A model generated the notes under the pieces. That model saw only the letters and a program-made list of their open reading frames with translations, was not told where the DNA came from and did not search any database. Position numbers and translations under genes: made by a program. This document shows, piece after piece, positions 1-7,544 of a DNA stretch of 64,000 nt. The DNA is taken from the NCBI GenBank assembly GCA_002709565.1, contig PAPY01000007.1, forward strand, positions 1-64,000, read 5' to 3'. Numbering within the stretch: the stretch's first letter is position 1; each line of letters begins with the position of its first letter. The stretch comes from Legionellales bacterium. Its GTDB lineage: Bacteria > Pseudomonadota > Gammaproteobacteria > UBA1113.

Positions 1-73
1 AAGGGTAAAAACTTAACTCAAAATGCTCAGGTATTGCATATACATTCCGCTTTTTCGTTAACTTTTTACCCTT
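1..73. repeat. Imperfect inverted repeat at the window edge
   Basis: Positions 1-17 and 57-73 are inverted copies matching at 16 of 17 positions (AAGGGTAAAAA against TTTTTACCCTT at the outer ends), separated by 39 bases. It could be a long-loop terminator of a gene to the left or the end of a mobile element. Nothing in the remaining bases to 248 reads as a gene. Confidence 0.45.
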
Positions 74-248
74 TTCTGCATCAAAAATAGTTCTGGTGCG
101 AAAAGCCGGATAAATCATAACACAGCATTAATTCCCCCGGGAAGCGAAGGATTGCTGAACAAAAATGCTTAAAAATTAACGGGTTAGCTTCACAGAGTAC
201 AAATCTTCTGCTATGCTTTGCGAAACTTTAGTTCATTAGGAGCATGAA

Positions 249-1187
249 ATGGGAGCGACAGCGAAACACATCCGGCTTGGTTTCTCTGAGCCACCGGTTG
301 CATCTCAGCAAGATGAATTACTGAAACAGTTATCTCCCGAACAACAAAAGAGAGCTTTGGAGCACGAAGCTCGAAAAAAAGCCCAGCGAGATGTCCTTGA
401 AGCCTATAACAATGCTGTTGCTGATAAACCGGCAAGGCGCCAAGCTGAAGGCACAGTTATTGATAGTTCCGATGATTTTGAAGCAATTGTTAATGATCAA
501 CGTGAACAAGAGGCAGCTAAAGCACAACTCCACGCACTTAAAGTTGGCCTTGATCAGGCCATTGCTGCCTTTAACGCGCAAATAGGTGCTCTCGTAAAAA
601 CTGGGGGAGCAAACCTCAACGCTTCTCATGAGCTCACTCCTCGTCAAGATATTCACGATGTGCGATTGCAAAATCATCTTGGTCAAGTCCAAGAATCCGA
701 TGAACAAAAAGCAAAATACGAAAAAGCGAAAGCTATCAAGGCTATTCTTGCCGGCGATGCGGCTGCATATCATGAATATAATCAAGGCCAACAACCTGAG
801 AAGGGACTCTTAGCCCAACGTGCACGAGTACAGCATATGTTAGCCGCTGCCGATGCTGACGGTTATATTTTCCTCCAACAAAATGATGTTGATGCGGAGA
901 TGAATGTTTTGCGTGGTACTTTTGGCAAAGGCCGCAAAGAAGCTAATAAACATCTCGAAGGTTCTTGGGGCGAGATATTCCAGAATATTTATCAAGCTAT
1001 CTGCAATGCGGTAGAAGCGGCAAAACAAGCTATTGCCAGTCAGCTACAAGACGAAAAAGTTGGGCAGCTCAGGCAACCGGTTCAAGGCCGCTTGACCGAT
1101 ACGGCAGAAGCAAAACAAGTGGTTCAACAAGCCGATGCTATCGAGCAAGCGGTTAGCCAAGCTCGTCGACCGGGCTGTGGCTTTTAG
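249..1187 (+). CDS. Hypothetical Ala/Gln/Glu-rich helical protein
   Basis: The product has 312 residues and resembles no family I recognise. It is rich in Ala, Gln, Glu and Lys throughout and lacks a signal peptide or membrane segments, so it is probably cytoplasmic or exported by a specialised system. Residues about 25-110 and 225-305 look like long amphipathic helices or coiled coils. The start is the ATG at 249, preceded by AGGAG at 237-241. The 3' end overlaps the convergent ThiY-like gene by 35 bases. The composition resembles secreted effectors of intracellular bacteria, but no motif proves that. Confidence 0.75.
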   Translation: MGATAKHIRLGFSEPPVASQQDELLKQLSPEQQKRALEHEARKKAQRDVLEAYNNAVADKPARRQAEGTVIDSSDDFEAIVNDQREQEAAKAQLHALKVGLDQAIAAFNAQIGALVKTGGANLNASHELTPRQDIHDVRLQNHLGQVQESDEQKAKYEKAKAIKAILAGDAAAYHEYNQGQQPEKGLLAQRARVQHMLAAADADGYIFLQQNDVDAEMNVLRGTFGKGRKEANKHLEGSWGEIFQNIYQAICNAVEAAKQAIASQLQDEKVGQLRQPVQGRLTDTAEAKQVVQQADAIEQAVSQARRPGCGF

Positions 1188-2118
1188 CACTTAGCACCAC
1201 CGCATAATCTTTCACTTTAGGGTTATTCTTCAGTAACCCTTGTTCATTCATAAAATCCTGAAACCGTTGATAGCGATTTATATCTAGTGCGCCGGGACGC
1301 AAGGCAAAGCGGGGCAAGGTATCAAACCAAGCCCGGCGATTGAGTTTATTGTTTAATTCAGGATGCTGTTTCGCAAAAGCTTCCCAAGTTTGTTGGGGGT
1401 GATTAATGAGATACAAGGTGCCTTCTTCCAAGGCTTCAACAAATGGCCGAAGCTGTGGATCATCGAGATGCTGTTTATTCACAACAATGACCAGTTCATC
1501 ATAACTGGGTACACCATAATCTTCTGGATAAAAACCCTTGCCAGGTTTGTTTGCCAATCTCATTTGGGTTAATTCAAAATTACGATTAACACCAGTGATA
1601 GCAGCCACATTGCCAGTCAGTAAACCTTGGGTTAAATCATAATGCAGGTTCACGACGTCTACATCATCTAAAGTTAACCCTGCAGACGCTAATAAAGCTT
1701 TTAATAACATATGTTTTGTTACCCCGTCGGCGGAGCCAATACGTTTATCTTTTAAATCTTTGAGATCCTTAATGGGGCCATCTTTAAGAACCGTGAGCAT
1801 ATTCAATGGGGTAGCAATTAAGGTAGCAATACGTACGATGGGTAAGCCTTGATCCACGGCGATGACCAGTTGCGGTTGATATGTTAGAGCAAGATCAATT
1901 TTGCCGGCGGCAACGAGCTTAACCGCATCAGCAGGATCTGCCGGACCGATAAGCTCAACATCAATGCCATGTTGTTTAAAGAACCCTTGTTGTTTGGCCA
2001 CATACAGTGGTGCATGATCAGGATTTGGAAACCAATCCAACATAACCTTTAAAGGTTTAGCAGAAAGACAACAAGTAGTAACGAATAGTAAGGTTATTAA
2101 TAGCAAATATCGCTTCAT
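1153..2118 (-). CDS. thiY: ABC transporter substrate-binding protein, NMT1/THI5 (ThiY) family
   Basis: This is a periplasmic binding protein of the NMT1/THI5-like family, which captures pyrimidine precursors of thiamin such as HMP or formylaminopyrimidine. Residues 1-20 form a signal peptide. The family signature with DWFPNPDHAPLYVA follows at about residues 28-41, and further on lies the typical type II periplasmic-binding fold. It is the last gene of a three-gene operon, overlapping the permease gene by 4 bases, and the operon is headed by a TPP riboswitch, which supports a thiamin-related substrate. The exact ligand cannot be read from the sequence. Confidence 0.88.
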   Translation of the reverse strand: MKRYLLLITLLFVTTCCLSAKPLKVMLDWFPNPDHAPLYVAKQQGFFKQHGIDVELIGPADPADAVKLVAAGKIDLALTYQPQLVIAVDQGLPIVRIATLIATPLNMLTVLKDGPIKDLKDLKDKRIGSADGVTKHMLLKALLASAGLTLDDVDVVNLHYDLTQGLLTGNVAAITGVNRNFELTQMRLANKPGKGFYPEDYGVPSYDELVIVVNKQHLDDPQLRPFVEALEEGTLYLINHPQQTWEAFAKQHPELNNKLNRRAWFDTLPRFALRPGALDINRYQRFQDFMNEQGLLKNNPKVKDYAVVLSAKSHSPVDELG

Positions 2119-2858
2119 TGAATTTCTCCCCAGGGGATTGTATAGCGAAGCACTTTATCTACGCTGTAATAAAGTACTAAGGTAAAAACCGTTATCGACA
2201 GCAGGACTGCGAACATCATATCAATTTGCATGCGGGCGTTGGCATTTAACAACAAAAATCCTAAACCACGACTGGCACCGACCCACTCACCGATGATAGC
2301 ACCAATAGGAGCAATGGCAGCGGCAACCCGCAGTCCCGAACCTAATGCGGGCAATGCAGCGGGTAGACGAATATGCCAAAGGCAACGCCAGCTGTTGGCA
2401 CCCATCACATGAGCCAAGTCCAGCCAGTCTTTATCAGTGCGCCGTAGGCCATCAAAAAATGCGGTAGTGACCGGGAAGAACAACATAATCATTGCTGTGA
2501 CAACTTTGGATCCTATACCATAACCAAACCACACTACGAGTAACGGTGCAATGGCAAAGGTCGGGATAGCTTGGGAAATAATTAAAATAGGCAATAGCCA
2601 CAAACGCGCAGGGCGGAATAATACCAGTATTAATGCAGCAATGCAGCCGAGCAATGAACCAATCACTAAACCCAATAACGTTTCGCTGATCGTAATGAGG
2701 CTTTGTTGGGCGATAAGGGATTTCGCTAACCACCAGGTTTTAATCACCAACAGCGGGCCTGGCAATATATAGGGTGGTAAAGCAAATAACCAAACCGCTA
2801 ATTGCCAAAGCATCAAAAGTCCCAGTGTTGTTATGCAGCCACGCCAAAGGTGTCTCAT
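2115..2858 (-). CDS. thiX: ABC transporter permease (ThiX-like)
   Basis: This 247-residue inner-membrane permease is of the BPD_transp_1 class, with about six hydrophobic segments. An EAA-type loop lies near residues 150-180 (ANSWRCLWHIRLPAALP), where the ATPase docks. It overlaps the ATPase gene upstream and the binding-protein gene downstream by 4 bases each, so the three products are translationally coupled. Together they form an importer for a thiamin pyrimidine precursor. The permease family is shared with taurine and nitrate systems; the substrate is inferred from the riboswitch and the ThiY-like partner. Confidence 0.88.
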   Translation of the reverse strand: MRHLWRGCITTLGLLMLWQLAVWLFALPPYILPGPLLVIKTWWLAKSLIAQQSLITISETLLGLVIGSLLGCIAALILVLFRPARLWLLPILIISQAIPTFAIAPLLVVWFGYGIGSKVVTAMIMLFFPVTTAFFDGLRRTDKDWLDLAHVMGANSWRCLWHIRLPAALPALGSGLRVAAAIAPIGAIIGEWVGASRGLGFLLLNANARMQIDMMFAVLLSITVFTLVLYYSVDKVLRYTIPWGEIQ

Positions 2859-3592
2859 AGCTGTTCCCCTTGGCTTAATGCCGCAATCAATTCAGCCTCG
2901 TGGCATAAGAGATCAACATCTGTAGCAGAACGAGGAATAGACCCTGAGGGTGTTGTCATTCTTTGCAAGTAGGCGGGCGCACCTGATAACACATAAATAT
3001 GCTGGCCAAGACGCAATGCCTCTAAGGGATCATGGGTGATCAACAACACGGTACGGTTTCGTAATAAGTCAGCTGCCAGATTTTGGATATGTAAGCGGGT
3101 GATGGCATCTAAAGCTGAGAAGGGTTCATCCAATAAGACAATGGGTTTGTCTTCCATCAAGGTGCGCACCAAAGCGACCCGTTGCTTCATGCCGCCGGAG
3201 AGTTGTAGGGGTTTTTGGTTAGCATTGTTTGCTAAGCCCGCATGCTCTAACAGATTGAGTGCTTTATCGCGAAGTGCCGTTGTTTTTTCCCCGCGCAAAG
3301 TATAACCCAGCAAAACATTATCAATGACCGATAGCCAGGGCATGAGACTGGCATGTTGATTGAGGTAGGCAATGCGGTTCTCAAGGGGCAAATGATCACT
3401 GGCGCTAACCTGTCCTGTTGCATCAGCCGATAACCCAGCGATGAGGCGCAGCAAACTGGTTTTGCCCACGCCACTGCGGCCTAGGACAACAGACCACTCA
3501 CTACCATGGATAGATGCGGATAAATCCTCAAAAAGCGTCTTTGTTTGGTATTGAAGGGTTATCCCCTCAAGTCTTATACTGGGTGTGTTCAT
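2855..3592 (-). CDS. thiZ: ABC transporter ATP-binding protein (ThiZ-like)
   Basis: This is the cytoplasmic ATPase that powers the thiamin-precursor importer. It shows a Walker A (GRSGVGKTS), the signature LSGGMKQRVA, a Walker B (VLLDEPFSALD) and the H-loop (LLITHD). I start it at the ATG at 3592, giving 245 residues. A longer frame to 3646 would translate part of the TPP aptamer. AGGA in the 3' strand of the aptamer is the likely ribosome-binding site, so ligand binding could directly hide it. It is the first gene of the operon. Confidence 0.9.
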   Translation of the reverse strand: MNTPSIRLEGITLQYQTKTLFEDLSASIHGSEWSVVLGRSGVGKTSLLRLIAGLSADATGQVSASDHLPLENRIAYLNQHASLMPWLSVIDNVLLGYTLRGEKTTALRDKALNLLEHAGLANNANQKPLQLSGGMKQRVALVRTLMEDKPIVLLDEPFSALDAITRLHIQNLAADLLRNRTVLLITHDPLEALRLGQHIYVLSGAPAYLQRMTTPSGSIPRSATDVDLLCHEAELIAALSQGEQL

Positions 3593-3596
3593 GGTT

Positions 3597-3682
3597 ACTT
3601 TTCCTACGCCGGTACTAACCAGATCAGGTTCCAGGGTCGTGGTCATCCACCTCTCAGCTCACAGGAGCTCCCCTAAGTTTGG
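3597..3682 (-). promoter_or_regulatory. TPP riboswitch (THI element)
   Basis: On the minus strand the conserved THI-box blocks are present in order: CTGAGAGGTGG near 3657-3647, then GAACCTGATCTGGTTAGTACC and GGCGTAGGAA at 3631-3601. These are the pyrimidine- and pyrophosphate-sensing cores of the TPP aptamer. The AGGA at the 3' end lies 10-15 bases before the thiZ start, so control by blocking translation initiation is likely. No separate terminator hairpin is seen. Confidence 0.95.
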
Positions 3683-3749
3683 ATGGATGATAGCGTAAAT
3701 GTAGGGTGATGGGTAGTTTTTTTGTGGAAAAGAGCAGATCTTCAATAAT

Positions 3750-3780
3750 CGCCATTATAATAATGGCGGTTATTATAACC
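3750..3780. repeat. Two adjoining perfect palindromes
   Basis: CGCCATTATAATAATGGCG at 3750-3768 is a perfect 9-bp-arm palindrome. It shares its last G with GGTTATTATAACC at 3768-3780, another perfect palindrome. They lie between the end of the HipA-N/HTH gene and the riboswitch. There is no T-run after a GC-rich stem, so they look more like protein-binding sites than a classical terminator. Confidence 0.6.
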
Positions 3781-3814
3781 GTGGTTATTATTACACTCTG
3801 AATCAGAGTTGTAT

Positions 3815-4474
3815 TTATTGCTGATTTCTCTCTCGCTTCTTCTGCACAAAATATTTGCGGAGTTTGGTTCTCGGGGTTTTATGCAGTTTGGCGCTGGAGA
3901 GTTTCAATTGCCAAAGGGCCGCGTCAGGGAATTCCAGCATGATTTGTATGCGCTTCAGGGTATTCGGATCATGACTTTGACCTGCTTCAACCCGTTGCAG
4001 AGTGGGTTTACTGATATCGAATGCGATGGCCAAATCATTCTGGGTAATGTCTAGCTCTGTTCGCAGTTCAGTGATCATTGCAGGGGTGAAATTATTTTTC
4101 CATACGGGTTCATAGATAAATGTCGAAGGGCCACGTCGGCCGATACTCCCCAGTAATACAATGTAATTGGTTTCATCCGGAGAAATCCCTGTCATTTCGC
4201 AATAATCGACGTATGCGGGATTTTGCTTATCGGGGATCCTATCCAACATCGATGGGAATAGCTTGCCTGTCTTCGACTCATGGCGAAGATCAAACAAATT
4301 AAACTCTCGCCCAATAGGGATTGCTGTGGGAGAATTTACATAGTTTTCGTCATAGGTAAAGATGAATTTATTTTTTTTGACATCATGTACCAATTCCCCG
4401 ACAAACATCCGGCGCTTGCGCCCTTCATGATAAATATGCAAGCGAGTTTTATCTAACTCAATCATTGAGGACAT
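3815..4474 (-). CDS. HipA N-terminal (HipS-like) domain fused to XRE-type HTH
   Basis: The 219-residue product joins two antitoxin parts. Residues about 5-120 match the HipA N-subdomain 1, seen in VGELVHD, the YVNSPTAIPI region, a LFPSMLDRIPDKQNPAY segment and LLGSIGRRGP. Residues about 130-190 form a HipB-like helix-turn-helix (TQNDLAIAFDISKPTLQRVEAG). In HipBST systems these are the separate proteins HipS and HipB, which hold the kinase HipT. No kinase domain follows or precedes it here. The start is the ATG at 4474, with AGGAG seven bases upstream. It may be an orphan antitoxin or a repressor kept after loss of the toxin. Confidence 0.8.
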   Translation of the reverse strand: MSSMIELDKTRLHIYHEGRKRRMFVGELVHDVKKNKFIFTYDENYVNSPTAIPIGREFNLFDLRHESKTGKLFPSMLDRIPDKQNPAYVDYCEMTGISPDETNYIVLLGSIGRRGPSTFIYEPVWKNNFTPAMITELRTELDITQNDLAIAFDISKPTLQRVEAGQSHDPNTLKRIQIMLEFPDAALWQLKLSSAKLHKTPRTKLRKYFVQKKRERNQQ

Positions 4475-4525
4475 CAGCAAGCTCCTGGTATCGTTGGGTA
4501 ATTAATTTGGTAAGTGCTTTTTTCA

Positions 4526-4615
4526 TTAATATCGTGCAGTAGCTATTATCAATTCGTGCAAGCTGTAGTGAGCTCGCTTATTGGTAATGGGCTTCATGCA
4601 CCTTAAACAAATCAT
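4526..4615 (-). pseudogene. Short ORF resembling the N-terminus of a HipT-type kinase (tentative remnant)
   Basis: A 29-codon frame begins MICLRCMKPITNKRAHYSLH and then stops. The spacing C-x2-C-x-KP followed by a Y/H and a leucine recalls the first 20-25 residues of split HipT kinases. It sits just upstream of, and on the same strand as, the HipS-HTH fusion. There is no strong ribosome-binding site and no kinase sequence follows. Chance resemblance is quite possible at this length. Confidence 0.25.
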
Positions 4616-4664
4616 GGTATTCTCAAAAATTAATCAGTATATGGGTACGTTTAAACTGATATCA

Positions 4665-4693
4665 ATATAAATCAAGTATAGTATGATTTATAT
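4665..4693. promoter_or_regulatory. Inverted repeat, possible operator of the HipS-HTH locus
   Basis: ATATAAATCA at 4665-4674 and TGATTTATAT at 4684-4693 are perfect 10-bp inverted arms separated by nine bases, in an AT-rich stretch about 190 bases before the HipS-HTH start. The size and symmetry fit a HipB-like dimer operator. Binding is inferred. Confidence 0.45.
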
Positions 4694-4762
4694 ATCAATC
4701 AATATGCTATAACCCATTGAATAGTAGGTGATTTAAAAAACAAAAGCTGGCAGTCTCTCCAA

Positions 4763-5683
4763 TTATGCCATTTTTACTGTTCGCTGCTTGAGGGTTACAA
4801 GAGCAATGGCAAGGAGGATCAGCACCGTTGCCACCAGATTCCAGGTGTTTAAATGCTCACCAAAGATAAACCAACCCCAGAATAAGCCCGTTAAGGCGAC
4901 GATGCCGCCGACTAGGCTGTAGTACACCGAGCCTGCCAGTTTGACCAATTGGAAAAATAATACATAGCCGATACTGGAGAGGAAGATCTCGAGCAATACT
5001 ATCCAATCGGGTAATGAGAATGGTGGCCAAAGGGGATAAAAACTATCATTTGCTAACATCATTGGCGTTAATAACAGGGTCGACGCTATTAACATGCCAG
5101 CAGATAACGATAAAGACGTGCTGTCTTTGGGGCGGCTGTGGGCGATGAACACGGCACAACTGGCAAAGGATAAGGGCGAGACTAATGCTAATAGGGACCA
5201 GGCATTAAAGGTCATGGTGGTTACATGCCCATGGGGTAGGACAATAAAAGCCACGCCAATGAAACCACAAGCAACCCCAACAAAGCGCAAAGTACTAAAC
5301 CGTTCTTGCCGACAGGCGAGAGCAATAGGGTAGGTCATGATGGGTACCGTATTGACGATCACTGCGAGCAACCCTGCAGGTAAGTGAGGGGCGATGAAGT
5401 ACATCGTGGTATTGGGGATAGCAATACCGATTAAGCCGCAGATGAGGTAGTAAACACTATGGCGCTTGTCGAGGTACAGCGGCATTTTGCGAGCATAGCT
5501 GACAATGGTCACTACAATCGCAGGGCCAAGGGATTGCCAAAAGGCATAACCCAAGGGACTGACCCCATTCATGGTGGCATATTTGGCAATAGAGTAACCA
5601 GAACCCCAAATGAAGCCCAATAGAAAAAGCAAGCCGATGGCTAAGCTATTGCTGCGTAATCGTTGCCAAAGTCGAAGGGCCAT
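4763..5683 (-). CDS. EamA/DMT-family transporter
   Basis: This 306-residue inner-membrane protein has about ten hydrophobic helices arranged as two EamA repeats, the usual size and layout of drug/metabolite transporters. The first repeat shows LGFIWGSGYSIAKYA near residue 22 and the second starts near residue 165. Members export amino acids, nucleobases or drugs, and the substrate cannot be told here. It stands alone, with an unrelated gene on the same strand upstream. The start ATG at 5683 has only a weak GGATG-like site. Confidence 0.88.
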   Translation of the reverse strand: MALRLWQRLRSNSLAIGLLFLLGFIWGSGYSIAKYATMNGVSPLGYAFWQSLGPAIVVTIVSYARKMPLYLDKRHSVYYLICGLIGIAIPNTTMYFIAPHLPAGLLAVIVNTVPIMTYPIALACRQERFSTLRFVGVACGFIGVAFIVLPHGHVTTMTFNAWSLLALVSPLSFASCAVFIAHSRPKDSTSLSLSAGMLIASTLLLTPMMLANDSFYPLWPPFSLPDWIVLLEIFLSSIGYVLFFQLVKLAGSVYYSLVGGIVALTGLFWGWFIFGEHLNTWNLVATVLILLAIALVTLKQRTVKMA

Positions 5684-5742
5684 GGATCATCCAGAGTGTT
5701 ATTTGCGGTGGATGATAACATGTTCACCAATACCCAGGATAG

Positions 5743-6141
5743 TTAACCATCATTGCTCCCGCAGGTGGGGGATGGAGACTTAAGTACAGAAGCTTCTTCT
5801 TCTGTGTCCGATCCGGCGCTTTGTGGAGAAATGCTGCGGCTATCGGTTCCACTACGTTCGCAGGCTCCACCAGGTTGATCCCGAAATGCTTGGTAAAAGG
5901 ATGCCATCTCTTCGAGACTTCGTGGCGAGGTGACGCCTTTAGGGGGTGGGGATTTACCGTATTCTGGTAAAAAGAGATCACGACAGGATGCTGAAAAAGA
6001 AACAGGGGGCCTTCTAGTACTGCCACTGTTTTCAGAACGGCGACGTAATGCATTAGACATCGACGTGGGTCCTCCGCGTCCAGGGATATCCATTGGTGAA
6101 CTAGCGCGCCGCTTAGGCCGCTTAGTACGAGGTGAATCCAT
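5743..6141 (-). CDS. Hypothetical Ser/Pro/Arg-rich low-complexity protein with basic N-terminus
   Basis: The product has 132 residues when started at the ATG at 6141, which has GGGAG seven bases upstream; the ATG at 6147 is too close to that site. It is predicted to be largely disordered. The N-terminus (RTKRPKRRASSPMD) carries a cluster like a monopartite nuclear localisation signal. The C-terminal third is Ser- and acid-rich. Its layout resembles the protein at 32520-32930: an R/SPSPM-like start, a short LFLPEYG or LSLPAEF block, and an acidic Ser-rich tail. It could be an exported effector. No known domain is visible. Confidence 0.65.
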   Translation of the reverse strand: MDSPRTKRPKRRASSPMDIPGRGGPTSMSNALRRRSENSGSTRRPPVSFSASCRDLFLPEYGKSPPPKGVTSPRSLEEMASFYQAFRDQPGGACERSGTDSRSISPQSAGSDTEEEASVLKSPSPTCGSNDG

Positions 6142-6215
6142 AGTCATTCTCCCTTTTGAGGTTTATACTTAATCTTGACCTTCTGATGAGGGCCAACTAG
6201 CAAACAAGGATGCCC

Positions 6216-7532
6216 ATGGATCTCAAACAATTACAGCGCCAACTCCAAGACGCTCTCGCTAAGCGCAAAGTTTGGTTACCTCTAGCAATCCTCGGCGTGG
6301 GTATTCTCGGCTATCTTCTCTTAGTTTTGACCAAACCTCAAGCGGATGTTGAGCCACAGTCCGAAAAAGCATGGCCGGTTGCTGTACAAATAGCCAAACC
6401 AGGCACTTATGCACCTGAATTAGTGTTATTTGGTGTCGTGGAGTCACCGCGTACCACCAAAATGGAAGCAGCTATCACTGCCGATGTTGTCGCGACGCCG
6501 GCAAAGGAAGGGCTAACGGTCAACAAAGGTGATGTGCTTATCAAACTGGATGACAGAGATGTGAAATTTGCACGGGATCAAGACGAAGCTGGCGTTGCTA
6601 ACATGAAAGCCGCCATCAAGGCGGAATTAGCACGGTTCGAAACCGACAAAAAAGCCCTTGAGCATGAGCAAGCCTTATACGATTTGGCAAAGCGACGGGT
6701 TGGGCGGCAGGAACATTTGATCAAAAAACAATTCGGTGCCGAGCAAGCCTTGGATGAATCCAAAGAATTACTCCGCAGTCGCGCACTGGCGGTCACTAAC
6801 CGACAATTAGCAGTGGATGATCATATTAATCGTCTGGCGAAACTACAAGCGGACCTCAAAAAAGCCGAAGCGGATCTGAATATGGCTAAGATTGATGTAG
6901 AGCGCAGCCAAATTCGTGCCCCCTTTGACGGTAAAGTAACGGAGGTCTATGTGGCTGTGGGCGATAGAGTGCGCCCAGGCGATGAATTGGTGCAATTATT
7001 CGATACGGCTGACGTTGAGGTGAATGCCCAAATACCACCAGAGTATATTGGTCGAGCCCGCCAAGCTATCGCTGAGGGACGGGAGGTACTTGCTACAGCC
7101 ACTATCGATGGCCAACAGGTGAAATTACGTCTGGACAGGTTGGACGCCAATATTGATAAAGGCCGAGCGGGTATAGACTGCATGTTCCATATTATGGGTG
7201 ACGCGGGCAAACATATTTCACTGGGTACGACCACAGCTCTGCGTATTCAATTGCCGAAACGTAGCGACTTATACGCAGTTCCCATCAAAGCGATTTACGG
7301 TAATGATAGGATTTATATCATCGATAAAGGACGTCTACAAGCGGTCACTATCGAGCGAGTTGGCAATATGACTGAGGATGACAAAAAAATCGCCTTGATA
7401 GCCAGTCCTACGCTTAAGTCAGGTCAGCAAATAGTGACGACGCCATTACCTAATGCAATTAGTGGATTGCGAGTCAGTGTTGTGAACGTTGATGAAGAAC
7501 CCAAAACAAGCAGTAAAGTCACTGTAGAATAA
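6216..7532 (+). CDS. RND efflux periplasmic adaptor (HlyD/membrane fusion protein)
   Basis: The product is a 438-residue membrane-fusion protein that links an inner-membrane RND pump to an outer-membrane channel. One membrane segment lies near residues 18-38. It is followed by a lipoyl/barrel-sandwich half (about 70-115), a long alpha-hairpin coiled coil (about 115-220), the second half with SQIRAPFDGKVTEVYVAVGD, and a beta-barrel. The start at 6216 has AAGGA five bases upstream; the ATG at 6210 overlaps that site. The pump gene begins 12 bases after the stop, so the two form an operon. No TolC-type gene is nearby. Confidence 0.9.
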   Translation: MDLKQLQRQLQDALAKRKVWLPLAILGVGILGYLLLVLTKPQADVEPQSEKAWPVAVQIAKPGTYAPELVLFGVVESPRTTKMEAAITADVVATPAKEGLTVNKGDVLIKLDDRDVKFARDQDEAGVANMKAAIKAELARFETDKKALEHEQALYDLAKRRVGRQEHLIKKQFGAEQALDESKELLRSRALAVTNRQLAVDDHINRLAKLQADLKKAEADLNMAKIDVERSQIRAPFDGKVTEVYVAVGDRVRPGDELVQLFDTADVEVNAQIPPEYIGRARQAIAEGREVLATATIDGQQVKLRLDRLDANIDKGRAGIDCMFHIMGDAGKHISLGTTTALRIQLPKRSDLYAVPIKAIYGNDRIYIIDKGRLQAVTIERVGNMTEDDKKIALIASPTLKSGQQIVTTPLPNAISGLRVSVVNVDEEPKTSSKVTVE

Positions 7533-7544
7533 CCTAAGGAAGCC

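Noticed and set aside
5724-6172. Alternative frames over the 5743-6141 gene (minus 5724-6053, plus 5930-6172)
   Set aside because: The frame at 6141-5743 has the correctly spaced ribosome-binding site and a complete product; the others lack one and overlap it.
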